Positions 10,651 through 21,714 of a stretch of DNA of 64,000 nt are shown one piece after another (position 1 is the stretch's first letter; each line of letters starts with the position of its first letter). The stretch covers positions 3,850,381 through 3,914,380 of the forward strand of contig NW_021167080.1 in NCBI RefSeq assembly GCF_003711515.1, in the 5' to 3' direction. Source of the DNA: Sodiomyces alkalinus F11 (taxonomy: Eukaryota; Ascomycota; Sordariomycetes; Glomerellales; Plectosphaerellaceae). Position numbers and translations under genes: made by a program. The notes beneath the pieces were generated by a model. It saw only the letters and a program-made list of their open reading frames with translations. It searched no databases and had not been told where the DNA came from.

Positions 10651-13123
10651 ATGACTGCCGTGGCCAATCCTCCCTCGTTTCCACAGCTCAACCGGTCGGC
10701 ATGGAACGTCAGTAGCGGTCAGGACCTCAACTCGATGAACTCTGAAGACGTCCGAGGCATGTTTATGCCCCGGAAGCAGATGCAGCGCACCAACTCGTCT
10801 TCTTCCATATCTTCTACTTCGTCTGCTTCTTCTACCGCCACCGTCTCGACGAATAATTCAGCTCACTCCAATGGAACCCCCTCCTCAGCGAACTCGGACG
10901 TGAGTACCTGGTCCAACGCCGCCGCCAGGAAGCGTCCCCCGCTCAAAAGCCCTTGGCCCTCGGGCAAGTCTGACGTTCCTCCTCCCGAGCTTGGTCGCAT
11001 GCCCCCCGGTCGCTCTCCCGCCAACGGCATCAACGGTGTCAACCACAACATCAATATGAATGGCATTGCCAACGGCAGTATCAACGGCGGTCCGATGCCC
11101 CCTGTCCAGGGCCAGCCGTCGATCATGTCCCAACAACAAATGAGCGGTCGCCCCATCGCCGAGCCCATGCCCGCTGGGCAACCTGTTCTCTACCTACTAT
11201 CGCTGAACGGCACCTTCGAGCGCAAAACTATATCCGTCCCCTTTTACCCGGAGAGTCTGCGCATCGGCCGTCAAACAAACCAGAAGACGGTTCCTACACC
11301 TGCCAACGGATTTTTCGACAGTAAGGTGTTGTCAAGGCAGCACGCCGAGATCTGGGCGGATCGCATGGGCAAGATCTATATTCGGGACGTCAAGTCATCC
11401 AACGGCACCTTTGTGAACGGTAGTCGCTTATCCCAGGAGAATCGCGAATCCGAGCCGCATGAGTTGCAGAGCGGTGACCACCTGGAGCTCGGTATTGATA
11501 TCGTTAACGAAGATCAGAAGACCGTTGTCCATCACAAAGTCGCTGCCAAGGTGGAGCATGCCGGCTTCATGAACGCCTCAAGCAGTATCCTAGACTTGAA
11601 CTTTGGTGATCTGGATCCGGCCAACGGTACCGCCATGCTGGGTCCCCCACCGACCGGGCTGGCTCTTCGTGGCAGGCAAGGAAGTAATGCCACTCTGGCA
11701 GCCAACGGGCGTGGCTTGTCCGCTGCCGGCGTCCCTGGCTCGCAAATGGTCGGGGGCGCGGGTCGCGGAACATTCCAGTTAGCCTCTGTCACTTCCGACC
11801 ATATTATCAAAAGACTCCAGGTTAGGCCTTCCTTCCTCGCCCACATTTATACTTCTATTCTGCCCTTCTTTCTTCGTTCCCTGTACGTCAAATTCATGCA
11901 ACTGATGACACTGACACTGCCCTTTGCAGACCGAGATGCGAAATGCGAAGCTGCAATCCCAAGATCTGGGGCGGACCGGGCAGTTTATCGGTGCGTTACT
12001 GTCTAAGCACGACGTTAAGGATCTCGAGAAACCCGAAGCCCCCGAACCCCCTAAACCTCTTGTCAACGGCAACCCCATGTCGTTCCGCTCCGATCCCAAG
12101 GCCAGATTCTCCGATCCGCCGGCACCCCCGCCGCAACAGCCTCTGCCCGAGAAACCCGATGTACCTCCGCTGAAGCGAGCAACAACGGAACGACCCAAGT
12201 CGCAAACGAGTGGATCGCCCGTTCGGGCAGACAACATGAGTCAGATTTTACAGCTCACTGAAGCTCTGAGCACCACCAGGAGAGAACTCGACTCCCAGAC
12301 CGCGCGCATGAGAGATTTGGAAGAGATGCTTCAGAAAGAACGCGAAGCGAGGGAACTCGCTGAAGACCTAGCAAGGAGACTCGAAGACACAGCTATCAGC
12401 AAGGTCGTGGACGGAGCGCCAGAGGCTGACGGCACGGACGGTCTCCTCCGGGAAGCTGCGTTTGAACCGCCTTGCGAGGCGCCCGAGTCTGTCGACGTTG
12501 AGATGATCGATGCCGATAGTGTTACGGTTACGGAAGAGGCTCCACCGCAAGTGGAAAGCGTGGAAAATGTTGCCTCGCAGTTCCAGGCCAAGATCGATGC
12601 CATGGTCTTGGAGATTTCCGACCTTCGGCAGCAGATGGAGGCATGGAAAGCACGATGCGAGACGGCCGAGGCGGAGAGGAATACGGACCGACAGTCGCTA
12701 GCCGACATGGTTCTCAAGATCCGGAAAGACGAGGAAGCGAGACAAGCTGCCGCGGAGGTGAAAGCCCGGTCACGCTCGTCCGCCGCCCGCCGTGGTGGCA
12801 ACCGCAGTCGGAGTCGGAGTCTCGGCAGAAGTCCCAGTCCCAGAAAGAGCGTCGAAGAAAGCCGCACGACAGCTGGCGACCATGCGTCCTCGGAGGTCGA
12901 GGATGCCCAGAAACAAGATGAGGTCCCGGAAGACCCGTCAGACAAGCCCACCCTGTCTCGAGCCAACACCATCACTCCGAATTCGGTACTTGCGCCTGCA
13001 CTTTCTCAACGACAAGTACTCATAGAAGGGATACCTTATGCCTCGATGCTGGGCGTTGTCTTACTCGGCGTCGGCCTAATGGCGTACATTAATGGTTGGG
13101 AAGCGCCTCGACCTCGTCAATAA
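10651..13123 (+). CDS. pro45: FHA-domain tail-anchored protein, PRO45/SLMAP-like STRIPAK component
   Basis: Two exons, 10651-11820 and 11930-13123, join in phase 0 across a 109-nt intron to give 787 aa. Residues 1-170 are Ser/Asn/Gly/Pro-rich and disordered. An FHA phosphothreonine-binding domain spans about 178-290, with the core residues visible: LRIGR (203-207), SRQH (228-231) and SSNGTFVNG (249-257). Coiled coils follow at about 493-550 and 600-670, then an Arg/Ser-rich stretch. A single C-terminal membrane segment (about 759-779) and a short basic tail form a tail anchor. This order of FHA, coiled coil and tail anchor is that of animal SLMAP, yeast Far9/Far10 and Sordaria PRO45, which tether the STRIPAK phosphatase-kinase complex to the nuclear envelope/ER. 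In Sordaria PRO45 is needed for fruiting-body development and hyphal fusion. The assignment rests on domain order and the FHA signature; the symbol is by analogy. Confidence 0.88.
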
Positions 13124-16100
13124 CCGGATACAGACCAGGGCTACCCTTCGCTCCCATTCGACTGCGGACTCGCACTTTTTTTTCCCTTTTAGCATAATTG
13201 AAGCGCTTTACATGATTCTTACGAAACGCACCAACGAGCGACAGCCATTCCTGTCCCAACCAACGACACGTCGACTTTTCATTTGTATTGATATATTTTC
13301 TTGCTCTGTACAACCCGGCTGACACGAGCATTTGGCATCGACTTTTACTTTTTCTTGTTCTTGGAGGATCGATAACCAGGCAGCGAACGGGAGAATCGGC
13401 GACCACCGGCATTTTCTTTTCTTTTTTTTTCTTTTTCTTCTTTTTTTTTTTTTTTCTTTTTCCCCCTTTGACAAGCTCTGAATATGGGTTCTCTGGTTAC
13501 GTAATGGGAACGGGTGGGAATGTCCAGGGGGAGGGAGTCCTACACCGAGGGAGGAAATGGCTTAACAGTCTCGAGAACGTCAAGCCAAGTCACAGAGTCG
13601 TTTCGATTCCAGGAGCCGGGAAAAGCATGATCCCGCGCCGGAATCTTGCAGTTATCTTCCTATCTACTTTATCCTGGCTACCCTACCTACATACGCCCTC
13701 TCTTGCAGCTTGGTGCCCGCATGGATGCTGGGCCATGACATGAAGGATGGAGACTGGGGATGACATGGATATTATCTCGGTCTGCAGTGAATAGAAATAC
13801 ACGTTGTATTAAAGGGCAACGAACGGGATTCGCCATTCGCTTCTACGCGGGATGTCTGCTTCGTATGTACATGCTGCTCTGTTCCAAGGCGAGCAATGTG
13901 ACTGAAGGTGACAGGTGTCCCATGAAATCCCTGCATTTACAATTTACAGCAAGCTAGGAAGTGGTTGGCGAAGGGCCTGCTTCCAACGATCACTGCGACC
14001 TGTGGTGTTTTTCCCATCTTCTTTTGATTTAATTTCATTTGTTTTAAAATAAAGGATTATGAATATTCATACATCGAGTTGGGCACTTGAACAAGTCAAT
14101 CGGGTTGAAGATGACTAGCCTGTATATCTTTTTCGTTTTTTTTTTTCTCTTTCTCTTTTTCTTTTTCTTTTCTTTTTCTTCTTTTTTTCTTCCCTCCTTC
14201 TTCCTCCAGAACCTCTAGAGTCCAGTGGATGAGATCATTACGATCACGAGGAAATTACTTGAGTTCATACAACAAACAGATCAAATGTGTCCAGTAACAA
14301 CGAGTCATCAAGACAGCATTTTTATTTACGATGAACAGGCTGGTCACTCCTTTCCAGAGTAGTCTAAACTCATCACGCACTTCTTCATCAACTCTTTCCT
14401 CGGCGTCATTGTCCGGGAACCTAGAACGCTCTTTTCTCAGCAGGATCCGAAGTGAAAGAAATGTGCCACTTGCCACTGGCGTGGAGGAAACGATGAACGC
14501 ATCTAATATTCAGACAGGGAATAGGGACATTGCTGAAGACAATGCCGAAGACGATACTGAAGACATGATTCCCAGATATAACGGAACACAAACATCTCTT
14601 TGCATTATCACGACCATCCACCATCAACACACGGGAACATGGACCACTCCAGTTACCCACCCTTCTCGGTTGCACGAAGCCGACTTTCATGGTACGCTAC
14701 GGAGCTACAGACAATATTGGGACATGGTGAGACGAAGCGTAAAAGACCACCAACCCAAAACTCTCAGCGAAATTATATTCCCACCACCCAAGATGTTGTT
14801 CATATCTTGTTTACATGTCTGGTACTAGTCCAAGGAACGGATTTTTTCTTTTTTTTTTTCGCTCCCTAATCTCCTACAGTCCCCTTACTGCGTCATTCTG
14901 ACAGAGCGTTGCTCAAAGGTCAAGGATGGACGCGTTGCAACCGGGAAGACGAGGTCGAGGCGCCGCGGCTAGGAGACATGGTTCAGTAGACTGGGTGGGA
15001 GTCTATAAACCGGGGCCTCGGTGTTCTGGCCTCGATGGGGGGACTTGCGATGGAAGTGAGACTCAGAGCTTAACGCTTGACCTTCTCCGAGAGGGAACAG
15101 CCATCGACCCGTCTTATCGTGCTCGCGGGGACGAAGGAGGAGGAGAAAGATAAACATGCACCACTCAAAACGGGGAAGACCGACAACCAAGAGACCACCA
15201 TCACGCACTTTCCATAAGGTACTGAAAGAAGTGGCAAAGATCATAGATCATTGACTGCCGAGGCACAGATATATCATATGACAGGGACTCCTGTCGAGAT
15301 TACGGAAGGTGCAGACAAGACGAATAAAGCCACGGACGTCAATATATGACTACTTCCATATCATCCTTGAGCTCATGGGACGCCACGAAGTAAACAAGTA
15401 AACATGATTGATGATGTACTTAGAGTGCTTCTACTCATCTGCCGAGATGTCGTGTACATCGAGGTGATTCCAATGGCTTGAGATATGCCCTACTTCATTC
15501 AAGATAGTATCGAGATAGACTTGAAGTGTTTTCGTGAGCATCAGAAACGGATTGGGGTTAGCGACGACGTTAGTCGTCTCTGGCGTACAAAGTATGGAGT
15601 ACTTCGTAAGCACTTGGTACGTGAGGCGGTTTTGGCTGTGGGGCAGGTCGCGCTATGGTATCAGCTACAACCGTAGCAGACCACTTTCTCCATACAGAAA
15701 CTCACAATATCGCACTTTCCATGCTGAGCCAGGCTAATAACCGGAATGGCTGTTATTTTTTGTTTGTGGCTTGATTATGGCTACTAATACGTAACGGATA
15801 TGCTGGGACGAATATGAGATGCGTTGGATAGAACGCAAGGTACCTATGGGGGGCGTTATTTTGAACTCCCCCATGACGCAGATCAGCGGGAACGTGCATT
15901 AGCTCCCGTCTTTAGCCAGACGACCCCCCTTTGGCGACACAGTCCGCAAGGCATATCACGAGTCCATGTCATTATCCTTTCATTGCCTTCGTAAAGTTTG
16001 CCAACTAAACTCTTCTGCTTTAGGGGTCCAATCCAATCGATTTTCTCTTTGTTTGGTTTTTTCTTCTTCTTCTTTTTGGCAAAAGCGGGAACCGGGAAGT

Positions 16101-17844
16101 GACTTGCTGTTTCCCAATCGGTGTCACGTCAAGCTTCAAACATCGTAAGCAGGCAAAGACCTAATGTTGTTCCAAAAGGCCGGCCAGAGACATGTCAACA
16201 CAAGCTAAAAGGATGCCACCAGGCCAGACACAGAATATGGGCTTTTCATACAACTGACCTCGTACTGTGCCTCTTCCGCCGTTCATGTGTGGGAGCATCC
16301 CACGAATCATGATCTTCATACAAAAGCCTCAAACATAATAGTTGGTAGACTAGGCCAGAGGATCAGACTCTGTTCGAGATATCAGGTCCATAATGTTAAG
16401 TTTCTACCATAGAAGGAATGATATGCCAGACCTATCGAGGTCGTGCCGAGACCTCAATCTCACGTCGAGGAGACTCGCCACCATCAGAGTCAAAACCGAA
16501 GCCACGGATATCCCAACCCAGTTTCCAAGGACTAATAAATACCGAGTTCACATCGCAACTTCCCTATCTATCTATCTACTGCTAAGAAGCATTATACAAC
16601 CTGCCACATACGCCATCACGCGGTAACGGCTTGCGTATTGCGGCTTGCCCTTGAAAGCAAGTCGTCAGGAATCATGTAATTCATATCGACTATCCCGCCT
16701 TTTCAGTAGTCAATGACAGAGGTGGCATAATTGAAGGACATTACTGATTACTACTACACGTATATACTTCAGCACTGCGTCATGTCAAGAGGATGCAGAC
16801 GCCCTACAAGTTTCAACGCCCTGGCGACAATAGATATAAAGCTTCTTTGATCGTCTTCTGGGTTGCCAAGAGAGTTCTCACCCCGAGGACCATCCGGGTT
16901 TGCTTTATTGCCATGTATGGCCTAAGCAGACACCTCCACAACCTAAGATCTATTATACTAAGATCCATACTTCTAACTTTCGAATTGACTTCTGTACTCG
17001 TACTGCCCACAAGGGTCCGCGAGATTGCGAGTCCCTATAACCTTAATCGTCCATGTTGTCAAGGTGATGAGAGCAGGTTCGTCCGGAGGAGACAAGGAAA
17101 CAATCTGGATATCATGTCTAAAAGACTCAGTCTCTCGGCCCAAGTGCTTCGCACTTCTCCTTTTCTTTTCTCCTCTTCATTGTTTTTCGTTCTTGCTCGC
17201 AGAGATTATATCAAAAGCACAGCTATTTTCGATCAACAGCATCTTCATAGCAATGGACTCGTCTAAAGCTATGTCGTGTAAGTACTCATTTCCCATTTTT
17301 GTCGTTTTTGTCCCTGTCTTGCAGCTGTCCTGCCCCTCGTCCTTGTCGTCGTCGTCGTTCTCGTCGTCGTCGTTGCCCTCGTCCATCATCGCCAGAATTT
17401 CCTTCAGTCTCCTCTTACCCCTGGCTTGCATCAAGACACTATATCCTTCTACTCTTCCATTTTCCATCATTACTTCCCAAGCTTCCCTGGCACCTTGTTC
17501 ATGATTCCCTCCCGGTCATCCTCTACACGTCTCTACTCGGGATCATGACAGCCATCACAACGTTTTGTTTGGCTATCATCAAGCGATGTTATCCCTTACC
17601 GAAACACTCTCTTATCATACCCATTGCATTCTCTTTTTTCGAGCTCATTTCACATTGCCCTGTCACTCTTCATTATTGAAAACATGTCCCGGTCGTTTTG
17701 TTTTCTCTTATTGCCTTATTCTCCTCACGTTAGCACGACCTTACCCAACCCACGGTAGTTTTGCCTATCATGCCTTTCCCACCATCCTTTTCATATTACC
17801 CCGTTCCCGGTCGTCCTTTTCCCGTCGTCCTTTTGCCGTCGTAG
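13124..17844. other. Long intergenic region
   Basis: About 4.7 kb without a gene I can support. It holds T-rich runs (13417-13462, 14138-14200, 14842-14862), likely 3' untranslated sequence of the FHA gene near 13130-13500, and a short TCTA microsatellite near 16563-16580. At 17150-17290 there is a promoter-like pyrimidine tract, a possible leader and an ATG at 17253 followed by a GTAAGT donor at 17278. This could be a first exon of the downstream hypothetical gene, but the phase does not match its main frame, so I did not join them. Confidence 0.5.
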
Positions 17845-17916
17845 CTCTTCCATCATGCCCATCCATACATTGACCTATTCCTGACATGGCCTCTTCCCAC
17901 GGATTCCGGTTCGCAG

Positions 17917-18825
17917 CGAACCCTAGCCGCGGTGGCTTCACAGAAGGACCGTCTTGCTCTGCGCCAGCAAGCGGCCATCGAGAAGCACTACGCCCGGTTG
18001 GGCAAGGCTCAACCAACCTCATCGTCGTCTCGCCCTCGGGTGGGACGTAAAACTCCGACAACGACTCGCACCCTCCCGCCTGGCGCAACGCGTCGCGCAA
18101 GGGACGACAAGAAGCCGGTTAGAGAGCCGCCCTCTGCGGATCCGAAACCTTCTTCCTCGGCGAAGTGCTTGAAGCACCAGCCAAAGGAGGTCGGTGAAGC
18201 TGGAAAGACCACCAAGCTCTCGGCGCCATCTTCACGCCCGGTCAAGTCTTCGACCACTTCCAAGTCGCCGGTTACCACCGACAAGGAAGCCTCCGCCAGC
18301 AAGCGGTCGACAGACAAGGCGTCGAAGGACAATCACCGCCGCCACCACAACCAGCCGCCCCCCCGTCGTCCTCAGCCTCCTCCTGCGCCGCCGCGCATCG
18401 TCGTCTCCGACTGGGATCGCGAGCAGGGTAATACTACCCCGCCGCCCGATTACAGTCTGTGGGACCAGGAGGGCGAGATCGAAGTGAACGGCCATCTCAC
18501 CGCCTGGTTCGCGACTCTCTCGATGGAAGAGAGACCCGGCCGGCGGATGTTCACACCCACGGCGACGCCGGCCTCGTCCGTTTGCGAAATGGACTTCAAC
18601 AACTCCGGCTCGGCATCTTCCTCGGACCGTGCTCACGGCGCCCAGACGGCCACCGGTACCTCGCCATCATCCTCTTCTCCGGAAGAGGCACCGAGGACTG
18701 GCCTTCGTGGGTGGAGGCCTTGGCCGACCCAGATTCCGGTGCCCGTTTTCGTCAAAGGGCTCGGCAGCCGATATACCGGTCGTGAACACCGGTTTTCCCT
18801 CGTCAAGTGGGTCTGGTTCGATTGA
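17917..18825 (+). CDS. Low-complexity basic hypothetical protein (5' end unresolved)
   Basis: An open frame of about 300 codons begins after an acceptor-like sequence (CTGAC branch, GTTCGCAG, ending at 17916) and runs to 18825. The translation starts with a helical, charged segment (DRLALRQQAAIEKHYARLGK), then a long Lys/Ser/Thr/Pro-rich disordered region with poly-Pro stretches, and an SDWDREQG...DYSLWDQEGEI patch near the middle. No domain is recognised. No in-frame ATG precedes the conserved-looking part, so the true start probably lies in an upstream exon; a candidate ATG at 17253 gives the wrong phase through its nearest donor. The last 60 codons look less protein-like, while overlapping frames encode DWPSWVEALADPDSGARF and SGSGSIEEHIRDVTVP. 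A missed small intron or a sequence indel near 18640-18700 is possible. It lies directly upstream of a minisatellite. Confidence 0.55.
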   Translation, partial: RTLAAVASQKDRLALRQQAAIEKHYARLGKAQPTSSSSRPRVGRKTPTTTRTLPPGATRRARDDKKPVREPPSADPKPSSSAKCLKHQPKEVGEAGKTTKLSAPSSRPVKSSTTSKSPVTTDKEASASKRSTDKASKDNHRRHHNQPPPRRPQPPPAPPRIVVSDWDREQGNTTPPPDYSLWDQEGEIEVNGHLTAWFATLSMEERPGRRMFTPTATPASSVCEMDFNNSGSASSSDRAHGAQTATGTSPSSSSPEEAPRTGLRGWRPWPTQIPVPVFVKGLGSRYTGREHRFSLVKWVWFD

Positions 18826-18852
18826 GGAGCATATCCGAGATGTCACCGTTCC

Positions 18853-19440
18853 TCCTCTTAGAAGTCCTCCATGAGGCACCCTCCGCATGTCATCCTTTTC
18901 CTCTTAGAAGTCCTCCATGAGGCACCTCCGCATGTCATCCTTTTCCTCTTAGAAGTCCTCAATGAGGCACCGAAGCGTCCTCCCCCAAGGAGGCCCCGAG
19001 CAAAAGTCCTCCAGATCGACTGGCAGGCGTCAAGAAAAGTCCTTCACCGATGCGAGGCCCCGAAATTCAAGTCCTCTAGACCGACTAGGGGCGTCAAGGA
19101 AAAAGTCCTCCACCGACGCGAGGCCCCGAGCAAAAGTCCTCTCGGCCGACTAGAGGCGTCAAGGAAAGTCCTCCACCGATGCGAGGCCTCGAGCGGAAGT
19201 CCTCCAGATCGACTGGCAGGCGTCAAGGAAAGCCCTCTACCGAAGCAGGCCCTCGGGACGTCAAGGCAAGCCCTCTACCGAAGAGGCCATTTCGGGAAAA
19301 GTCCTCTAGACCGACTAGAGGCGTCAAGGAAAGCCCTCCTTCGTCGATCGAAAGGAGGCCCTCGGGATTCGGAAAGACCTCCCGTGTACAAATCGGGAGG
19401 CAACTTTAACTTGGAAGTCCTCTTCGGAGGCACCGTAACC
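18853..19440 (+). repeat. GC-rich minisatellite, two repeat families
   Basis: The first part (about 18853-18975) is a tandem array with a period of 45-46 bp built on CTCTTAGAAGTCCTCCATGA. The second part (about 19000-19370) has a period of about 62-65 bp built on AAGTCCTCTAGACCGACTAG and GGCGTCAAGGAAAGTCC units, with degenerate and shortened copies. AAGTCCTC is shared by both. The array is open in the plus frame but has no protein-like composition. It lies just past the end of the hypothetical gene. Confidence 0.85.
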
Positions 19441-21714
19441 AGCAGCAATTCGACGTGGTTCGCGTCCCCTTTTCCTCTTCCCATTTCTCTCTCTCTGTCT
19501 TCACCTTCACAGACTGACATGTTCTTCCAGTCGACTAGCCGGTTTACCCGAGTCAGGACCTGGGCCAGCAGGTTCCCTAGATGCAAGGCACCCGTGCAGA
19601 TCGACACTTTCGTTTGCTCCGTCGTCGTCCGATCCTTTCTGCTGCTGCAGGTGGTCTCGTTGGTTTTCTGGGAAAACACCTAAAAAAAATTGAAAATGGG
19701 AAATTCACAAAAAAACTTGAAAATTAAAAAAAGAAAAGAAAAAAGGGCGGAAAATTGGAAATTACAAAAAAAATGCTTTTCTGCGTTGGCTTTTCTGTAT
19801 ATCTTTATCTCGGAGTTTGGATTTTGCGGTCTGTTGTTTGGAGTTTGGGTCTGTTCTTTTTCTGCATATTTCTTTTCTTTTCTTTTTTGGGAGGTGGGAG
19901 GGTTTCTGTATTTCTTATGTGTTTGGTCTTTTGTTCTTGGTTTTCTTTCTCTTTTTCTTCCTCGGGCTTTCGGGTCGGGTCGGGTTCTTGTTCTTGTTTT
20001 TGTTCTTGTCTTGTTCGTGGGGTCGTCTTGTAATCGCAGGGCGAGAAGGCGACGGGCCGGGATCGGATGACGACGGGGCCTTTCCCTGAGGGCCGCTATT
20101 TATCAGGAGATGCGGAGGAGATGGGCAGTGCTTCTGATGATCCCGATCATGAGCGCTCAGAGGCAGTTCGGAGACTGTATCGAAACGGTAGGTTATGGTT
20201 TTTTGCTGACGTTTTATAGGGCGCTCGTCTTGGGGTTGGCCTTCTCGTGGCGACAGGTGTCTGTACCTTGTTTATCAAGGGAAGCCAACAAACCCCCCGA
20301 TTTTTTCTTCTTTTTTTTCTTTTTCTTTTTCGTGTTGTAAGGCCCATTGGGTGGAGAGTGTCTGGAGAGAGTGAGTTTGGAGGAGAATAGGAAGGAAGAT
20401 GGGCTTTAATATCGTGCAAGGGATATGCTGGGTTTTTGTAGCCTCATCTTGTCCACGCATGCGACAATCCGAAAGTGGATGGCCTAGTTTGGCCCCGAGT
20501 TGTTTGTGGGTGCAAGCCAGGCATTGAATTCAGTTGAAAGCTGCCTTTAGTCAATGCAAACATTTGTATATAAAAAAGAAATCTTCTCCAGAAACCCCAA
20601 CAAGGCACACCGGGAAATGACTATTAGTAAGAGTTTCTTTTATTTAATGCTTTTCTTCAATAGTCAGTCCGTTTGTATATGCGGACGCCAACACAACACA
20701 GCCTTGGTATCACACCATGCCTTGACGGAAAGAACTAAACCCCTTTGTCCGATCAGAAGAAATAACAGAATCCGATGCGTTGATACCCCCACCGCTCATG
20801 AAGAAAGCCCTTGGTCCTATGCCACCTTTTCGTGCCTGCAATGTAATACCGAAAAGACTAGAGAGAAGGAAAACGATAAAAGGAAAAAATAAAGAAAACA
20901 AAAGGAGAAAATAGCATCATCAAGGGGGGGACCCCCAGACCATACCCCTTGAACATCGATTGCCGTCTCGTCTCCCTAACTTGGAGGAACATGACGCGCC
21001 TCGCAATGAAGAGATGCATGATGAAATGACCAATGCCGTCCGTCAAGTCCAGTGCCTGGGCGACTGTGAAAAGAGCTGGTAGCTGGTGTCTATACCTTGA
21101 CATCTGTCTCAAGCCGGAAAGGGAGTTTGCTGCTTTTGATGAGATCCCTTGAATGCATCTGCCATCCTGTTCCGTTCCGCTGGTCTTGACATTTTCTTTC
21201 CAGAGAGCGCAGAAAAAAAGAAAAAGGGGCGTCCAGCCAGAAGCCAGTTCTCGAATGAGGTCGCCTGTTCGCCTGTAAATGATCTCAAAGGAACCCGCGT
21301 GAATGCTTCCGATACCATCAAGCCCCCCCTTCACGACATCCTCATCATCCTCATAATCATACAAGGCCCCACACGACAAACATTGCTGCTGCGTGCAGAT
21401 GAGGCCTAACTCCCACCTCCATCCCCATTTCTCCTACCTCGAGCTCGACTGGGGAAAAACATAAACAAGCTTCTGTCCAAACATCCATGAACATCTTCTA
21501 GGAGTTGTGTCCTCCAACTTTTACAACCCTAGCAGCTATCCAAGAACACCCTCCATGCCATTTCCCTGAATGTTTAGGACAGGAATGATGCGTCAAGCAA
21601 CCCGCAGAAGCCATGGCCGTAGCACTAAAGAAGAACACGCCCCGAGACATAGGGAAGTAATAAAAAATAAAAGGAAAAAAAGGAAAAGGAAAAGACGTGT
21701 CGATCATGCTGGGC
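19441..21714. other. Intergenic region
   Basis: No supported gene. A T- and G-rich stretch at 19690-20030 gives hydrophobic open frames by composition only. T-rich tracts lie at 20303-20332. The right part (20900-21714) is probably 3' untranslated sequence of the minus-strand nucleotidyltransferase gene. Confidence 0.45.

Noticed and set aside
14255..14830. Overlapping open frames of 73-165 codons on both strands
   Set aside because: No domain, no consistent splice model and no conserved-looking region; left as intergenic.
17253..17520. Possible small two-exon gene starting ATG at 17253 with a GTAAGT donor
   Set aside because: The joined product is mostly a Val/Leu run from GTC repeats and is not convincing; the exon may be the first exon of the next gene, but the phase does not fit.
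18232..18636. Minus-strand 134-codon frame within the hypothetical gene
   Set aside because: A shadow of the GC-rich, repetitive plus-strand coding sequence.
19690..20089. Hydrophobic open frames suggesting a membrane protein
   Set aside because: The hydrophobicity comes from T-rich DNA (Phe/Leu/Val/Ser only); three frames are open at once and none has a conserved pattern.
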